Positions 36,217-45,730 of a DNA stretch of 64,000 nucleotides are shown piece after piece; within the stretch, counting starts at the first letter, position 1, and each line of letters opens with the position of its first letter. The DNA lies in contig JAIZWK010000001.1 in assembly GCA_021498095.1 (NCBI GenBank), positions 1,112,448 through 1,176,447 on the forward strand, written 5' to 3'. The notes under the pieces are model-generated. The model saw only the letters and a list, made by a program, of their open reading frames with translations, was not told the origin of the DNA and did not search any database. Origin of the DNA: Candidatus Harpocratesius repetitus (GTDB taxonomy: Archaea > Asgardarchaeota > Lokiarchaeia > Sigyniarchaeales > Promethearchaeaceae). A program made the position numbers and the translations under genes.

Positions 36217-38268
36217 GTGAAAATAGAAAATTCAAGCGATTCGAGTTCAAAATTAGATCTTGACTATGTAGTTATCCCAAAGACACACTCATCCATGTAT
36301 TTAATGCATAAATATTGGGCTCGTAAGCCAGCAAATATTGTTAGCGAGTATATTAATCGTTATACCAAACCTGGAGAAATAGTACTCGATCCATTCATGG
36401 GTTCAGGGGTAACTATCCTTGAAGCTGTGTTTAGTAATCGTAGAGCAATTGGAATTGATATCAACCCTATTTCTTCTTTTATTTGCAAGAATACAGGAGT
36501 TCCTATTAATTTGGAGTTGTTAAAAGAAGGATTTTTTTTTCTTGAAAAATTAATTCAACAACCATCTTCTCTTTATTCAGAACTTTATCATTTGCCCTGT
36601 CCATTTTGTCATCAATCTGCTGAAATAACTCATTTAATTTGGAAAAGTACCTTAAAAAAAATGTCTAATTCGTCAATTCCATTTGAGAGATTTATTGATA
36701 AGCTAATTGAGATTCGATTTTTTTGTTCAACTTGCGGCTCTTTGAAATTGAAACCAAAAGATGAATTCTTTTCTCAATATGCTCTTTTTATCTCCAATTT
36801 AGAACACTCATTATCTGAAAAAATTAAAAAAAATAAGGAATTTCAAAAATTGAGTGAATTATTCTTAAATTTTAAATTTCAGTATCAAAATCAAATAAAC
36901 TTTCTTCAATTACGTCATTCTCTTCGACAGAATCCAGAATTATCTAGTTTATTTTCAATGCGTGCTCTTCTATTTCTCGCTTGGCTCCGTGATAGAATTG
37001 AAAAATTACCAGTAAAATTCAATTCAATAAAAAAAATTCTATTATTTACTCTTACAGCTGCAGTAGCTCAAGCTAGTAAAATGGTTTGGGTAATTGATAA
37101 ACGTAATGGTAAAAATCTCTCAAATATGCAAGTTGGTTCATGGACCCATCATTTTTTTTGGAATCCTAGTAAATATTTTGAAGTGAATGCATGGAATTGT
37201 TTTAAAACCCGTTTTACAAAAATTCTTCGTGGAAAACAAGAATCAAATCAACGGAATAATAATTGTGAAGTTCCATTTAATTTAGCTCCAAATTTAGAAT
37301 TGTTCTCCAAAGATACTAGTTATAGTGCGATCTTAATTAACCGTTCCATAATACATCTTGATCTTCCAAAAAACTCCGTTGACTTCATTTTTACAGATCC
37401 ACCTTATGGAGATTCCATTCAGTATGGTGAATTGAGTTCACTATGGGTAAAATGGATCGGTTTGGATATGGAACAATATATTTCAATGATTCAAAAAGAA
37501 GAAATTGTGATTAATTCCAAACAGCAGAAAAATTTACAATTTTATCAATCCAAATTATGTAAAGCTTTCAAGATTCTATATCAAGTTTTAAAACCAGGTA
37601 AGTTTATGGTTATTACTTTTCATAACACTTCAATGGCTATTCGTAATGCTTTAATCACCTCCGTTTTGGATGCAGGATTTGAATTAAGACAGATTTTGTT
37701 TCAACTTCCACCCAGAGTATCAATAAAATCTATGCTTCATCACAGTGGAACTCCCATTGGTGATTATTATATAAGATTTCAAAAATTAGTATCAAAATCC
37801 TTCCATCCATATCTTCAAAAATATAAGGAAACAATAAATAATACTTCATACTCTGAAAAAAAGGAGATAGTTAAGCAAATAATAGTTAGTATTTTACAAA
37901 AAAGGGGCGAACCTACCTTTTTTATTTGGATAATGAATTTAATTGACGAATTCCTCTATCAAAAATTTTTATTTCCATTATCAAATTTTGATGATATTAT
38001 TAAGAATTTAAGTAAGGATTCCGATTTTGTTATAACAAAAGATCAAAAGTGGTGGTTATCCAATCCCATTCATCTTTCAAAAGCAGATTCTCCTTTAATC
38101 AATCGAATAGCAGAATTTTTACAATATTTAATTGAAAATGAGAAAAAACCATCTTCATCAGAAAGTATCAAGCAATTTTATTTTAATAAAATATATGAAA
38201 GATTTCGCGGTGTCCTCACGCCCGATAAATATATAATTAATTCTCTTATTCAACAAAATACTAAATAA
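36217..38268 (+). CDS. DNA methyltransferase with internal zinc finger, 683 aa
   Basis: Solitary amino-methyltransferase. The SAM-binding motif comes first (LDPFMGSGVTILEAVFSNRR, about 52-72), the catalytic TDPPYGDSIQYGEL later (about 388), and LKPGKFMVITFHN after it. The N-terminus has HKYWARKPANIVSEYI, typical of the COG1743/DUF1156-like archaeal DNA methylases. A CPFCHQ ... FFCSTCG zinc site at about 128-178 is in the target-recognition region. DPPY means N6-adenine or N4-cytosine. GTG start at 36217. No restriction gene is adjacent. Confidence 0.85.
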   Translation: MKIENSSDSSSKLDLDYVVIPKTHSSMYLMHKYWARKPANIVSEYINRYTKPGEIVLDPFMGSGVTILEAVFSNRRAIGIDINPISSFICKNTGVPINLELLKEGFFFLEKLIQQPSSLYSELYHLPCPFCHQSAEITHLIWKSTLKKMSNSSIPFERFIDKLIEIRFFCSTCGSLKLKPKDEFFSQYALFISNLEHSLSEKIKKNKEFQKLSELFLNFKFQYQNQINFLQLRHSLRQNPELSSLFSMRALLFLAWLRDRIEKLPVKFNSIKKILLFTLTAAVAQASKMVWVIDKRNGKNLSNMQVGSWTHHFFWNPSKYFEVNAWNCFKTRFTKILRGKQESNQRNNNCEVPFNLAPNLELFSKDTSYSAILINRSIIHLDLPKNSVDFIFTDPPYGDSIQYGELSSLWVKWIGLDMEQYISMIQKEEIVINSKQQKNLQFYQSKLCKAFKILYQVLKPGKFMVITFHNTSMAIRNALITSVLDAGFELRQILFQLPPRVSIKSMLHHSGTPIGDYYIRFQKLVSKSFHPYLQKYKETINNTSYSEKKEIVKQIIVSILQKRGEPTFFIWIMNLIDEFLYQKFLFPLSNFDDIIKNLSKDSDFVITKDQKWWLSNPIHLSKADSPLINRIAEFLQYLIENEKKPSSSESIKQFYFNKIYERFRGVLTPDKYIINSLIQQNTK

Positions 38269-38342
38269 AGAGAGATTATCAGTGATCATTATATTATTAT
38301 ATCCCAACAAATAAAGAAGATGGTTACTTATATATTTTTGAA

Positions 38343-39359
38343 ATGGTTAAGTGTGACGTTCCCGATTGCGATGAAATTTTGGATTATTTACCTTTTAAAT
38401 GTAGATATTGTGGAGGAACATTCTGCAAGAAACACCGCCTCCCCGAAAATCACAACTGTTCTTTTAAAATGACTGATAAACCAGAAGCTTCTTATGTTTC
38501 GTCTTCAATTTCAAGTCAAAAAAAGACACATAATATGAATGAAGTTGAGACTCCCTTTGAATTTGATGAAAGTCAGTTAGATCGAGAGATGAGGGATTAT
38601 ATTAGAAATCAGGAACGTTCTTCCATGCCTCCTCCTCCAACACGTGATTCTCGAAGAGTACGTAGTTTTTCCAGACCCCTATTTGGTGTTTCTCAAAGTA
38701 CCAAAGGAACTTATTGGTTAATGGGATTAAATGGTGTTTTTTCTCTTATTGCTTTATTTATTAAAATTCTTACATCAAATGGGGAATACCTATTATTAAA
38801 TTTTAAAACTCTTTTTGGTAATTTTTGGATTTGGAGTATTTTCACATCAATGTTCACAACTATGAGCATTTTTTCTTTGTTATTTGTAATGATCATCTTG
38901 TATGGCACAGGAAGGATGCTAGAAAAACAATTTGGTACCCGCTTTATTCTCTATCTTTATATTGGATGTGGTCTTTTTGGAATAGTTGGAGGAATTCTTT
39001 TTCAATTGATATTTTCTTTTATCCCTTTATTATCACCAACTGTTTCACAAGCATTTCAACTAAGTTTCTTCTCAGTTCAATGGGCTGCATTAATTGGAAT
39101 GATCAGTTTTATTCTATACTTAGCAGGATTAAATAGGGAAATGCGCATGTATTTATATTTTATTCCTGTTAAAATGAAAGGAAAGTATCTTTTATATTTT
39201 CTAATTGGAATGAATCTGCTAATAATAATTATTGGATTCTTTAATCCATCCTTTTCTAGATCTGCTATTGAATCATTTGCCCAAATTTCTTCTTTGGGCG
39301 GTGGATATTATTTTTATAAAAAATTTGGAAGCCAATTTGCTATTTCCAGATTTATTTAA
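38343..39359 (+). CDS. AN1 zinc finger fused to rhomboid-like membrane domain, 338 aa
   Basis: Residues 1-42 form an AN1-type zinc finger (CDVPDCDEI ... [20 protein letters not shown]). A disordered linker with a PPPP tract follows, then six membrane helices from about 120. [20 protein letters not shown] and [20 protein letters not shown] match rhomboid helices 1-3. The serine motif GxSG is absent ([15 protein letters not shown]) and the last-helix His is Gln (AQISSLGGG), so it is a predicted pseudoprotease. AN1-rhomboid fusions are known in haloarchaea, and derlin-type substrate handling is a possible role. Confidence 0.85.
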   Translation: MVKCDVPDCDEILDYLPFKCRYCGGTFCKKHRLPENHNCSFKMTDKPEASYVSSSISSQKKTHNMNEVETPFEFDESQLDREMRDYIRNQERSSMPPPPTRDSRRVRSFSRPLFGVSQSTKGTYWLMGLNGVFSLIALFIKILTSNGEYLLLNFKTLFGNFWIWSIFTSMFTTMSIFSLLFVMIILYGTGRMLEKQFGTRFILYLYIGCGLFGIVGGILFQLIFSFIPLLSPTVSQAFQLSFFSVQWAALIGMISFILYLAGLNREMRMYLYFIPVKMKGKYLLYFLIGMNLLIIIIGFFNPSFSRSAIESFAQISSLGGGYYFYKKFGSQFAISRFI

Positions 39360-39825
39360 TTTTTTCAATTAATTTTAATTATAAGAGCTTTTATCAACAT
39401 TTGATAGATTAATAAAAAAATAAAAATCCTGCATAATTTACGCATTTATCAATATTCCATCCTAATTTGAAATTTGTCGATCAGAAATTTAGAACTTTTT
39501 TTATCAAGTTCAACTATAATTTGATTAAAAATAGTCAAAAATCGACCCATAATTATATTTTCTAAAGTTCATTTTTGCCGACTGAAATAATTCTTGGATA
39601 GAATTAATTATTGTCGGAAAACTAAAGATGAAAATGGTAATTCAGTCAAAAATAAAGATGCTACTAGAACCTCATAAATAATGAGAATTTTAAAAATTCA
39701 CTGATGAAATTTAATTAAATTGTGTCTAAAGTAAAAAGGATAGCAAAAGCAAATATTTCTGATGTTTTATCATTGAAATTGTCACGTTCTAGCACAAATT
39801 TTTTTACGAAGAAAAGAATTTGTAA
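39360..39825. other. Intergenic region, nothing recognised
   Basis: 466 bp between two plus-strand genes. A+T-rich with scattered short CGAC/GTCG words. I see no supported ORF, repeat or RNA structure. Confidence 0.5.
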
Positions 39826-41226
39826 GTGTTAATGAAAAATGCTTTTCTTCTCATTCCAGAAATTAAAGGTAAAATTATTTTATCTCAAAATGAAGTAAAT
39901 CATATTGGTAAACGAGAAATTGTTAATTGCGCAACAGCTCCAATTAATCCTAAAGAATTTTCCACACTTTCTTCTGTTCATCAAGATCAATTTGGAGAGG
40001 TAATAAAAGAACAATTTAATATCCGATTTGATTCTGATTCTAATCAATATCTTATTGAAGACAGAAATTCAACAAATGGCACATATCTTGGGAATATTAA
40101 TTTGAAGCAAACTCCCGCTCAGATTTTAAAAAATGGAGATGAAATTATCGTTCCTATTGAAAAGAATGGGAAATTAATGCAATTGAAAATACTTTTTCAA
40201 GAATCAACAGGGAACCAGATTATTAAAGATAAAAATCTTACTGTTTCTCCTGAAGAAAATATTGATTCACTCTCAAATCTCCCCAATCAACCAATACAAC
40301 CTAAAAAGAATAATAAAAACTTTGTATCACCGACAGGTGGAGAATATTTCGATCCTACCTTTACACCAACAGTTAATCCACCAACAATGATCAACCAGTC
40401 AAAAAAATCACAGAATAATGCTCTTGTATCTTACCAAGGTTATGATCCTGCTGATACATCTGCGAGTTTTATACTCGTTCGACAGAAATTACAAATTCCT
40501 AAAAATTGTTTTGAACCACAAGTGGCTCAAAACCTCGGTTTAGATTTTTCTATGATTTTTAAATTAGAATGGGCGGAAATTTGGCATATTTCAGTTGCTT
40601 TTCTCCTATTATTTGTGATGATATACCACACATACGTTAATGTTCTCGGAATTATTTCTCTTATATATTTTGTTCAATATGGGGTTGGTTTGACTATATC
40701 TGATGTTTTTCTCACACCCTTACCGACTGCTCTCGTTTTTTGTATTACCTTTATTTGTCATGAACTAGGTCATCTTTATACTGGTAAAGAATTGCAATTT
40801 CCTTCACGATTCTGTCTTGTAAAGAAAGGTGTTCGATTAACTTTAATTTCAGCAATTGTAGGAATTCCATTCGGTCTTCCTGGTGCGTCAATTTCAGTGG
40901 GAGTAGATCCTCAAACTGATCGGAATAAAATGGGTGCAATTAAAATGGCAGGTCCGACTGTAAATCTCGTAATTGGCTTGATTAGCACAATTATTGTTGT
41001 TATAATTCCTTCATCATCAACAATGCTAAAAACTATTTTTCTTCAAAGTGCAGGCATCAATTTTATGTTAGGTGGATTTAATATGATTCCAAAAGAATTT
41101 CAAGGATTTGCAATGGACGGAAATTACATTATATCCTGGCGAAAATCTCTATATTTTTTCTTGGTATCCGCTTTTATTCTCGGGTATGCAGGAGTAATTG
41201 TGTTGGCCAGTACGGTCATCATTTAG
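39826..41226 (+). CDS. FHA domain fused to site-2 protease (M50), 466 aa
   Basis: An N-terminal FHA fold (HIGKREIVNC; IRFDSDSNQYLIEDRNSTNG; LKNGDEIIVP) at about residues 20-130 binds phosphothreonine peptides. A disordered linker follows, then a membrane metalloprotease: ICHELGHLYTGKEL with HExxH near 310, and MAGPTVNLVIGL (N-P type motif). GGFNMIPKEFQGFAMDGNYI corresponds to the DG motif that supplies the third zinc ligand. Phospho-recognition joined to intramembrane proteolysis suggests regulated cleavage of a phosphorylated membrane protein. GTG 39826 or ATG 39832 are both possible starts. Confidence 0.88.
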   Translation: MLMKNAFLLIPEIKGKIILSQNEVNHIGKREIVNCATAPINPKEFSTLSSVHQDQFGEVIKEQFNIRFDSDSNQYLIEDRNSTNGTYLGNINLKQTPAQILKNGDEIIVPIEKNGKLMQLKILFQESTGNQIIKDKNLTVSPEENIDSLSNLPNQPIQPKKNNKNFVSPTGGEYFDPTFTPTVNPPTMINQSKKSQNNALVSYQGYDPADTSASFILVRQKLQIPKNCFEPQVAQNLGLDFSMIFKLEWAEIWHISVAFLLLFVMIYHTYVNVLGIISLIYFVQYGVGLTISDVFLTPLPTALVFCITFICHELGHLYTGKELQFPSRFCLVKKGVRLTLISAIVGIPFGLPGASISVGVDPQTDRNKMGAIKMAGPTVNLVIGLISTIIVVIIPSSSTMLKTIFLQSAGINFMLGGFNMIPKEFQGFAMDGNYIISWRKSLYFFLVSAFILGYAGVIVLASTVII

Positions 41227-41615
41227 TAAAAAATAGCATTATAATTGAGGGTATTTTAAATTTCAAAGATTCGAAGTTTCTCATTTCATCATCTTAATTC
41301 TTCCGATTCAAATCTAAAATATTCTTTCTTATTTTTTGTCGATTTTATCGACGTACCAAATTCAAGGTATGAAAATCAATAATTATAATAAAATCGACTT
41401 CAAATTGAAGAATTTATAAACAGGATGGTATATTTTTAACAAATTCTTTGAAAAAATCGAGTTCGACAAAAAAAGAATTGCGATATTTCAGATTTAAGTC
41501 GGATATATGTAAATGATATTCAAAAAAGCGTTTAAATTAAAAAAGATAAAACATCCTCAATTATTGATACAACTTTCAATAATAATTATAAAAAAGAAGA
41601 AAATTCGGATATTTT
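41227..41615. other. Convergent intergenic region with repeat and hairpin
   Basis: Between the converging FHA-protease and DUF3782-like genes. It contains copy B of the 94-nt repeat (41247-41340). Next to that is a small hairpin GTCGAT-TTT-ATCGAC (about 41338-41352). I recognise nothing else in it. Confidence 0.6.
41247..41340 (-). repeat. 94-nt intergenic repeat, copy B
   Basis: Reverse complement of 7763-7856, with the same length, five substitutions and no gap. Its position between two converging genes means it cannot be a promoter for either. That favours a mobile element or a terminator/RNA structure. Confidence 0.8.
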
Positions 41616-42488
41616 TTAGATTTTTATTTCTTTCGAAATTATTTTAATTTGGTGCTTTTGAGCAATTGTATATATTTCGCTATAGCATTCTTTGGAAATT
41701 TCGAGAGCACAGAAATATCTTCGAGCTGATTTTTTGAATATCTCATTTTCCATGAATTCAATTTTTCGAATAAATTTTTTCATCTTTGAAGGATCGAATA
41801 TTTTATATGTTACCTCTCCGATTATTGGGGGTTCAGGACAAAATAGGTCAATTTCAACATCTGTAGTATCTTTAAATACTTGATGTTTAGGATCAGAGAA
41901 ATGACGACCTGATTCTATAAATGGGATATCAATATTCTCTGCTTTAAGTAGAGATTTAATCACATTTTTACAAAATAATTCAAAAGAAACATCTGCCCCA
42001 ATGCTAATTTCATCTAATCGACGAAACACCAATGTAAAATTATTATTAACATCTGTAAATCTATCATTCATTTGTTTCTGCACAGCTTCAAATCTTTTAT
42101 CAATAACATCAAATTTTTTGTCCATTTGTTTCTGCATAGCTTCAAATCTTTTATCAATAACATCAAATTTTTTATCCATTTGTTTCTGCATAGCTTCAAA
42201 TCTTTTATCAATAACATCAAATTTTTTGTCCATTTGTTTCTGCATGGCTTCAAATCTTTTATCCATGGCTTCAAATCTTTTATCCATGGCTTCAAATCTT
42301 TTATCCATTTGTTTCTGCATAGCTTCAAATCTTTTATCCATTTCCTTTATTAATTCTTTGATGTCTTCCCGTGTTGCAACTACTCCAGATAGTGCTGTAA
42401 TTATTGCTCCTTTTATTTCATCATTTTCCCTAATTAATTTTGGAAGGATTTTAATCAAGTGTTTGATATCGAACTCAGCCATCTCCAT
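41616..42488 (-). CDS. DUF3782-like protein with repeat coiled coil, 290 aa
   Basis: The N-terminal 40 residues are helical. Residues about 47-150 are tandem coiled-coil units of 18 residues (MQKQMDKKFDVIDKRFEA) and 7 residues (MDKRFEA). The C-terminal 140 residues resemble the PD-(D/E)xK-like domain found with DUF3782: TTDVEIDLFCPEPPIIGEVT gives the D...E-x-T core, followed by RRYFCALEIS. Archaeal members of this family are predicted nucleases of unknown target. The coil length varies by repeat number. Monocistronic. Confidence 0.78.
   Translation of the reverse strand: MEMAEFDIKHLIKILPKLIRENDEIKGAIITALSGVVATREDIKELIKEMDKRFEAMQKQMDKRFEAMDKRFEAMDKRFEAMQKQMDKKFDVIDKRFEAMQKQMDKKFDVIDKRFEAMQKQMDKKFDVIDKRFEAVQKQMNDRFTDVNNNFTLVFRRLDEISIGADVSFELFCKNVIKSLLKAENIDIPFIESGRHFSDPKHQVFKDTTDVEIDLFCPEPPIIGEVTYKIFDPSKMKKFIRKIEFMENEIFKKSARRYFCALEISKECYSEIYTIAQKHQIKIISKEIKI
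42069..42345 (+). repeat. Tandem in-gene repeats (54-nt and 21-nt units)
   Basis: Near-identical 54-nt units begin at 42069, 42123, 42177 and 42231. Three 21-nt units follow at 42255-42317. They encode the coiled-coil repeats of the DUF3782-like protein and keep the reading frame. Uninterrupted unit identity suggests recent expansion by slippage or recombination. Confidence 0.88.
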
Positions 42489-42588
42489 AATAATTAACTT
42501 AATTAAACTTTAAAAAATTATAGAAAAAATAGCATTCTATCCAATTTGTTGAAGAAATGGAATAATAGTGTAAAATTTAATTCAAAAA

Positions 42589-43848
42589 TTATTCTATTAT
42601 TTTCAAATGTTCAATAAGTAAACTTTTAGCCTTTTGTAAAAGACTTTCAGGTAACTTGCCCGAACCTCCCCCTTGTGCAAAATTGGGTTTTCCACCGCCC
42701 TTCCCCTTAATTAAAGGTAAAACCTCTTTAAGAACTTTCCCAATATGGAGATCTCCTTTCTCTTTATCCACAGAATGGGCAAAAAACAGAAGAATTTTAT
42801 CTTCTTTAGGCATAACATTTGCAAATAAACAAACGATATTTGAATTTTTTAAAAATTGGTTAAGGATAAGTTTCATTTCTTTGGGTTCTTTCTCTTCAAA
42901 AATTTGGGAAATAATTTTGATTCCATTAATATTTGTAGCAGATTGAAGCATTTCAGGGATTTGGTATTCAATTAATTGAGCATTTATTTGTTTTAATTTT
43001 TTCGATAATTTTTGAAGATCTTCTTGATAAGAAATAAGTTTATCTTCTAATTCTAAGTCTTGACAAGTTAATGCATTGGTTAATCTATAAATAATTTCAT
43101 TCTTTCTTTCATAATCATAAACAGCGCGCATACCAAAAAGGAATTCAACTTGAACCCCTTCTTTAATTTTTGTCCACTTTGGAATTTTAACAATACCAAT
43201 TTCGCCCAATTTTCGAATATGCATTCCACCACAAGCAGAATAATCGTATTCATCTATTTCAACAATGCGGGCTCCCTTCTCAGACATCTTTTTAATAGGT
43301 CGTCTTAAAGGAATTTGTTGTAATTTGTCTTTATCTCTAGTCCAGTAGGTTTTTACTGGAAGATTTTGTTGAATAAGGGAATTTGCTTTTAATTCTACTT
43401 GATTAATCATTTCCCAATTTAATTCTGGTAGATCTAAGTCAATATGTGCTGATTTTTCACTCATATGAACCGAAAGTGTTTGTCCTTGGAAAATATGCCA
43501 GAATACACTGGAAAGAAGATGTTGTGCTGTATGAGACTGCATAAAATCAAATCGAAATTTCCAATCTAGTTGAACTTTAACCGTTGTATTTTCTGGAATA
43601 GGCTTTTCAGTCAAATGATATATTTTTCCTTCTTTTTTGATGGTATCAAGTACCTTATATTGATTTATCATTCCACGATCCCCTGGTTCTCCACCACCTT
43701 CAGGATATAAAATTGTTTGATCTAAACAGATGCCGAATTTATCTTTCATGGGAATGCAGGAAAGCACACGACTTTCACACTCTTTTTGATAAGCATCATC
43801 ATAAAATAACTCTATAGTTTTAGCAGGTGAATACGTTTCAGGTGTCAT
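42589..43848 (-). CDS. alaX: Alanyl-tRNA editing protein AlaX-L, 419 aa
   Basis: Free-standing editing enzyme that hydrolyses mischarged Ser/Gly-tRNA-Ala. The N-terminal part has LYPEGGGEPGDRG. The zinc site is HTAQHLL (HxxxH, near residue 106) together with CGGMH (about 208), both intact. A coiled segment and a C-terminal DHHA1-like GKGGGKPNFAQGGGSGKL follow, so this is the long form with the DHHA1 domain. There is no aminoacylation core, so it is not AlaRS. Divergent from the methyltransferase, with a 76-bp gap. Confidence 0.9.
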   Translation of the reverse strand: MTPETYSPAKTIELFYDDAYQKECESRVLSCIPMKDKFGICLDQTILYPEGGGEPGDRGMINQYKVLDTIKKEGKIYHLTEKPIPENTTVKVQLDWKFRFDFMQSHTAQHLLSSVFWHIFQGQTLSVHMSEKSAHIDLDLPELNWEMINQVELKANSLIQQNLPVKTYWTRDKDKLQQIPLRRPIKKMSEKGARIVEIDEYDYSACGGMHIRKLGEIGIVKIPKWTKIKEGVQVEFLFGMRAVYDYERKNEIIYRLTNALTCQDLELEDKLISYQEDLQKLSKKLKQINAQLIEYQIPEMLQSATNINGIKIISQIFEEKEPKEMKLILNQFLKNSNIVCLFANVMPKEDKILLFFAHSVDKEKGDLHIGKVLKEVLPLIKGKGGGKPNFAQGGGSGKLPESLLQKAKSLLIEHLKIIE

Positions 43849-43924
43849 TATCTTATGAATTCAAATGTATCATCTCTAAAAAAAGCGCTTCCTAACAAAT
43901 AAAAAAGAAGATGGTTTAATTGAA

Positions 43925-44998
43925 GTGATCTTTGTGTTGTGGAATAAAGTTGATAAGTTTATTACCTCATTACCTTCGCTAAATCGAATTCTGGAAAAAA
44001 AATCTCTATTTTCTTACATCGAACGACCCGAAATGAATATTGGTCAAGGAGATAACAAACATTCCTTATTTATTGGAAATAATTTGGAAGTTCTTAGATA
44101 TCTTTTAAATCAAGAAATAGTTAAGAAATATGATTTAATTTTTGTCGATCCTCCATATAATAGCCATTTAGATGTAATTATAAACGATTTTTCATCCAAA
44201 TTTCCACAAATTTGGTATTCTGGTTGTTCACACCTCCAGTGGTTAAAAATGATGTATCTTCGGTTGCGTTTGAGTTTGGATCTTCTTCATGATAACCGCG
44301 GGATAATCCAAATTTGCTGTGATGACAAAGAATATTCCTATATTCGATTATTGATGGATGATTTGTTAGGAGAACATAACTTTATAGGTACTCACATTTG
44401 GAAATCTTTCTCTGGAGCCAAATCAAATACTTTTTTCACCCAAAACCATACTTATATTATCATTTATGCAAAAAATCGCAAAAAATTCCACCAATTTTTG
44501 AATAAATCCTATACAATTAATCCACCTGAATCTATATTGGATAAATTTCCTACTTCCATAGAAAGCCGCGCTGAACTGCAACATTCACTATCGAATATCA
44601 TAACTGAGCCCTTTCTTCGGTATTTAAACCCGAAACCTGTTTTATTACTTGAATACTTAATTAACACTTATGCTCCGAATTCTGAAGCACGCATTCTTGA
44701 TTTATTCAGCGGTACAGGTACTATGTTCTTAGCAGCAATTCACAATAATCTCAAAAAAGGTTTGAATGTTAGTGTTAGTGGAATTCAATATCCATTTTCT
44801 TTGAAAAACTTTTTTCGAGTCGATTTTACTCTAAGTATGAAAAAAAATCTTCATCTTTCACAATTAAAGCACAAGACATTTATCGATCTTACATTACAAC
44901 GCATTTTCTATGAAATGAAAAGGAATTCATGGAATAATTCTTCACAGATAAAAGTATATAAACAAATTTTAAAGCCAAATAAGAATTCTTCTCAATAA
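43925..44998 (+). CDS. Beta-class DNA methyltransferase, type III Mod-like, 357 aa
   Basis: The catalytic motif precedes the SAM motif. FVDPPYNSHLD comes at about residue 76, a target-recognition part with HIWKSFSGAKSNTFFTQNHT next, then ILDLFSGTGTMFLAAIHNN at about 255. This IV-before-I order and DPPY define a beta-class N6-adenine (or N4) enzyme related to type III Mod. It is shorter than Mod, and no res gene is adjacent, so it is solitary. GTG start at 43925. Its stop overlaps the next start by 1 nt. Confidence 0.83.
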   Translation: MIFVLWNKVDKFITSLPSLNRILEKKSLFSYIERPEMNIGQGDNKHSLFIGNNLEVLRYLLNQEIVKKYDLIFVDPPYNSHLDVIINDFSSKFPQIWYSGCSHLQWLKMMYLRLRLSLDLLHDNRGIIQICCDDKEYSYIRLLMDDLLGEHNFIGTHIWKSFSGAKSNTFFTQNHTYIIIYAKNRKKFHQFLNKSYTINPPESILDKFPTSIESRAELQHSLSNIITEPFLRYLNPKPVLLLEYLINTYAPNSEARILDLFSGTGTMFLAAIHNNLKKGLNVSVSGIQYPFSLKNFFRVDFTLSMKKNLHLSQLKHKTFIDLTLQRIFYEMKRNSWNNSSQIKVYKQILKPNKNSSQ

Positions 44999-45660
44999 TG
45001 ATGAGAAGATTTCGGGGAGTAATTTTTGATTGCGATGGTGTCTTGGTTAATTCTGAGCCTTGGAGCTGTGGTGCTTGGAATGTAGTATTTCAAAGAGAAT
45101 ATAGAATTGATATCGGAACTAATTATGATGCACTGCTAGGCAAAACTACACAAGAAGTGGTGGAATTCTTTTTTCACAAATTTAATCTTAATTATTCTCC
45201 AAAAGTTTTACGAAAAATCTCCACATATAAAGAACAAGTCTTTCAAGAAATTGCACATGGAAAGATAGATGCAATTCCAGGTGTGAAAAAATTACTCGAA
45301 TACTTAAAAGCACAATCCATTCCAATAATCCTCGCTTCTTCAGGAATACGTTCCAAGGTTGAATTTAATTTAACAGAATCAGGATTATCTTCTTATTTTA
45401 CCTCAAGTCAGATAATTAGTGCTGATGACATAAAAATGGGAAAACCTGACCCCGAAATCTTTCTAGTAGCTGCTGAACGACTGAAAATACCAATTTATGA
45501 ATGTATTGTAATCGAAGATTCACAAACTGGAGTTTCAGCAGGAAAGGATAGCGGGGCATTCACAATTGCAATTACCACTAGTTTTCCTCGAGATAGGCTT
45601 TCACAAGCGGATTTAATTATAGATTCCTTTAGTGATCTTGATTTCCGTTCCTTATTCTAA
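44998..45660 (+). CDS. HAD phosphatase / beta-phosphoglucomutase-like, 220 aa
   Basis: Complete HAD set: motif I FDCDGVLVNSE, motif II ILASSG, motif III Lys in MGKPDPEIF, motif IV IEDSQTGVSAGKDSGA. The small helical cap (residues 17-85) is of the beta-phosphoglucomutase/phosphonatase subclass. The substrate is a small phosphate ester, possibly a sugar phosphate. The gene overlaps the methyltransferase stop by one base, so the two are cotranscribed. The functional link is unclear. Confidence 0.87.
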   Translation: MMRRFRGVIFDCDGVLVNSEPWSCGAWNVVFQREYRIDIGTNYDALLGKTTQEVVEFFFHKFNLNYSPKVLRKISTYKEQVFQEIAHGKIDAIPGVKKLLEYLKAQSIPIILASSGIRSKVEFNLTESGLSSYFTSSQIISADDIKMGKPDPEIFLVAAERLKIPIYECIVIEDSQTGVSAGKDSGAFTIAITTSFPRDRLSQADLIIDSFSDLDFRSLF

Positions 45661-45730
45661 TTACTTGATAAGAAAAATAGGAAATTAAGAGCTTAAAAAA
45701 AAACTAGAAAATAAATCAAAAAGAAAAAAA

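Noticed and set aside
41338..41352. Small GTCGAT-TTT-ATCGAC hairpin as a terminator or operator
   Set aside because: A six-bp stem alone is weak in A+T-rich DNA and was found only once.
42069..42345. Regularly spaced repeats resembling a CRISPR array
   Set aside because: They are in frame inside an ORF, directly adjoining without unique spacers, and encode coiled-coil repeats.
42001..42513. Long plus-strand ORF opposite the DUF3782-like gene
   Set aside because: It is the antisense shadow of the coiled-coil repeats and has a low-complexity Ser/Leu/Phe composition.
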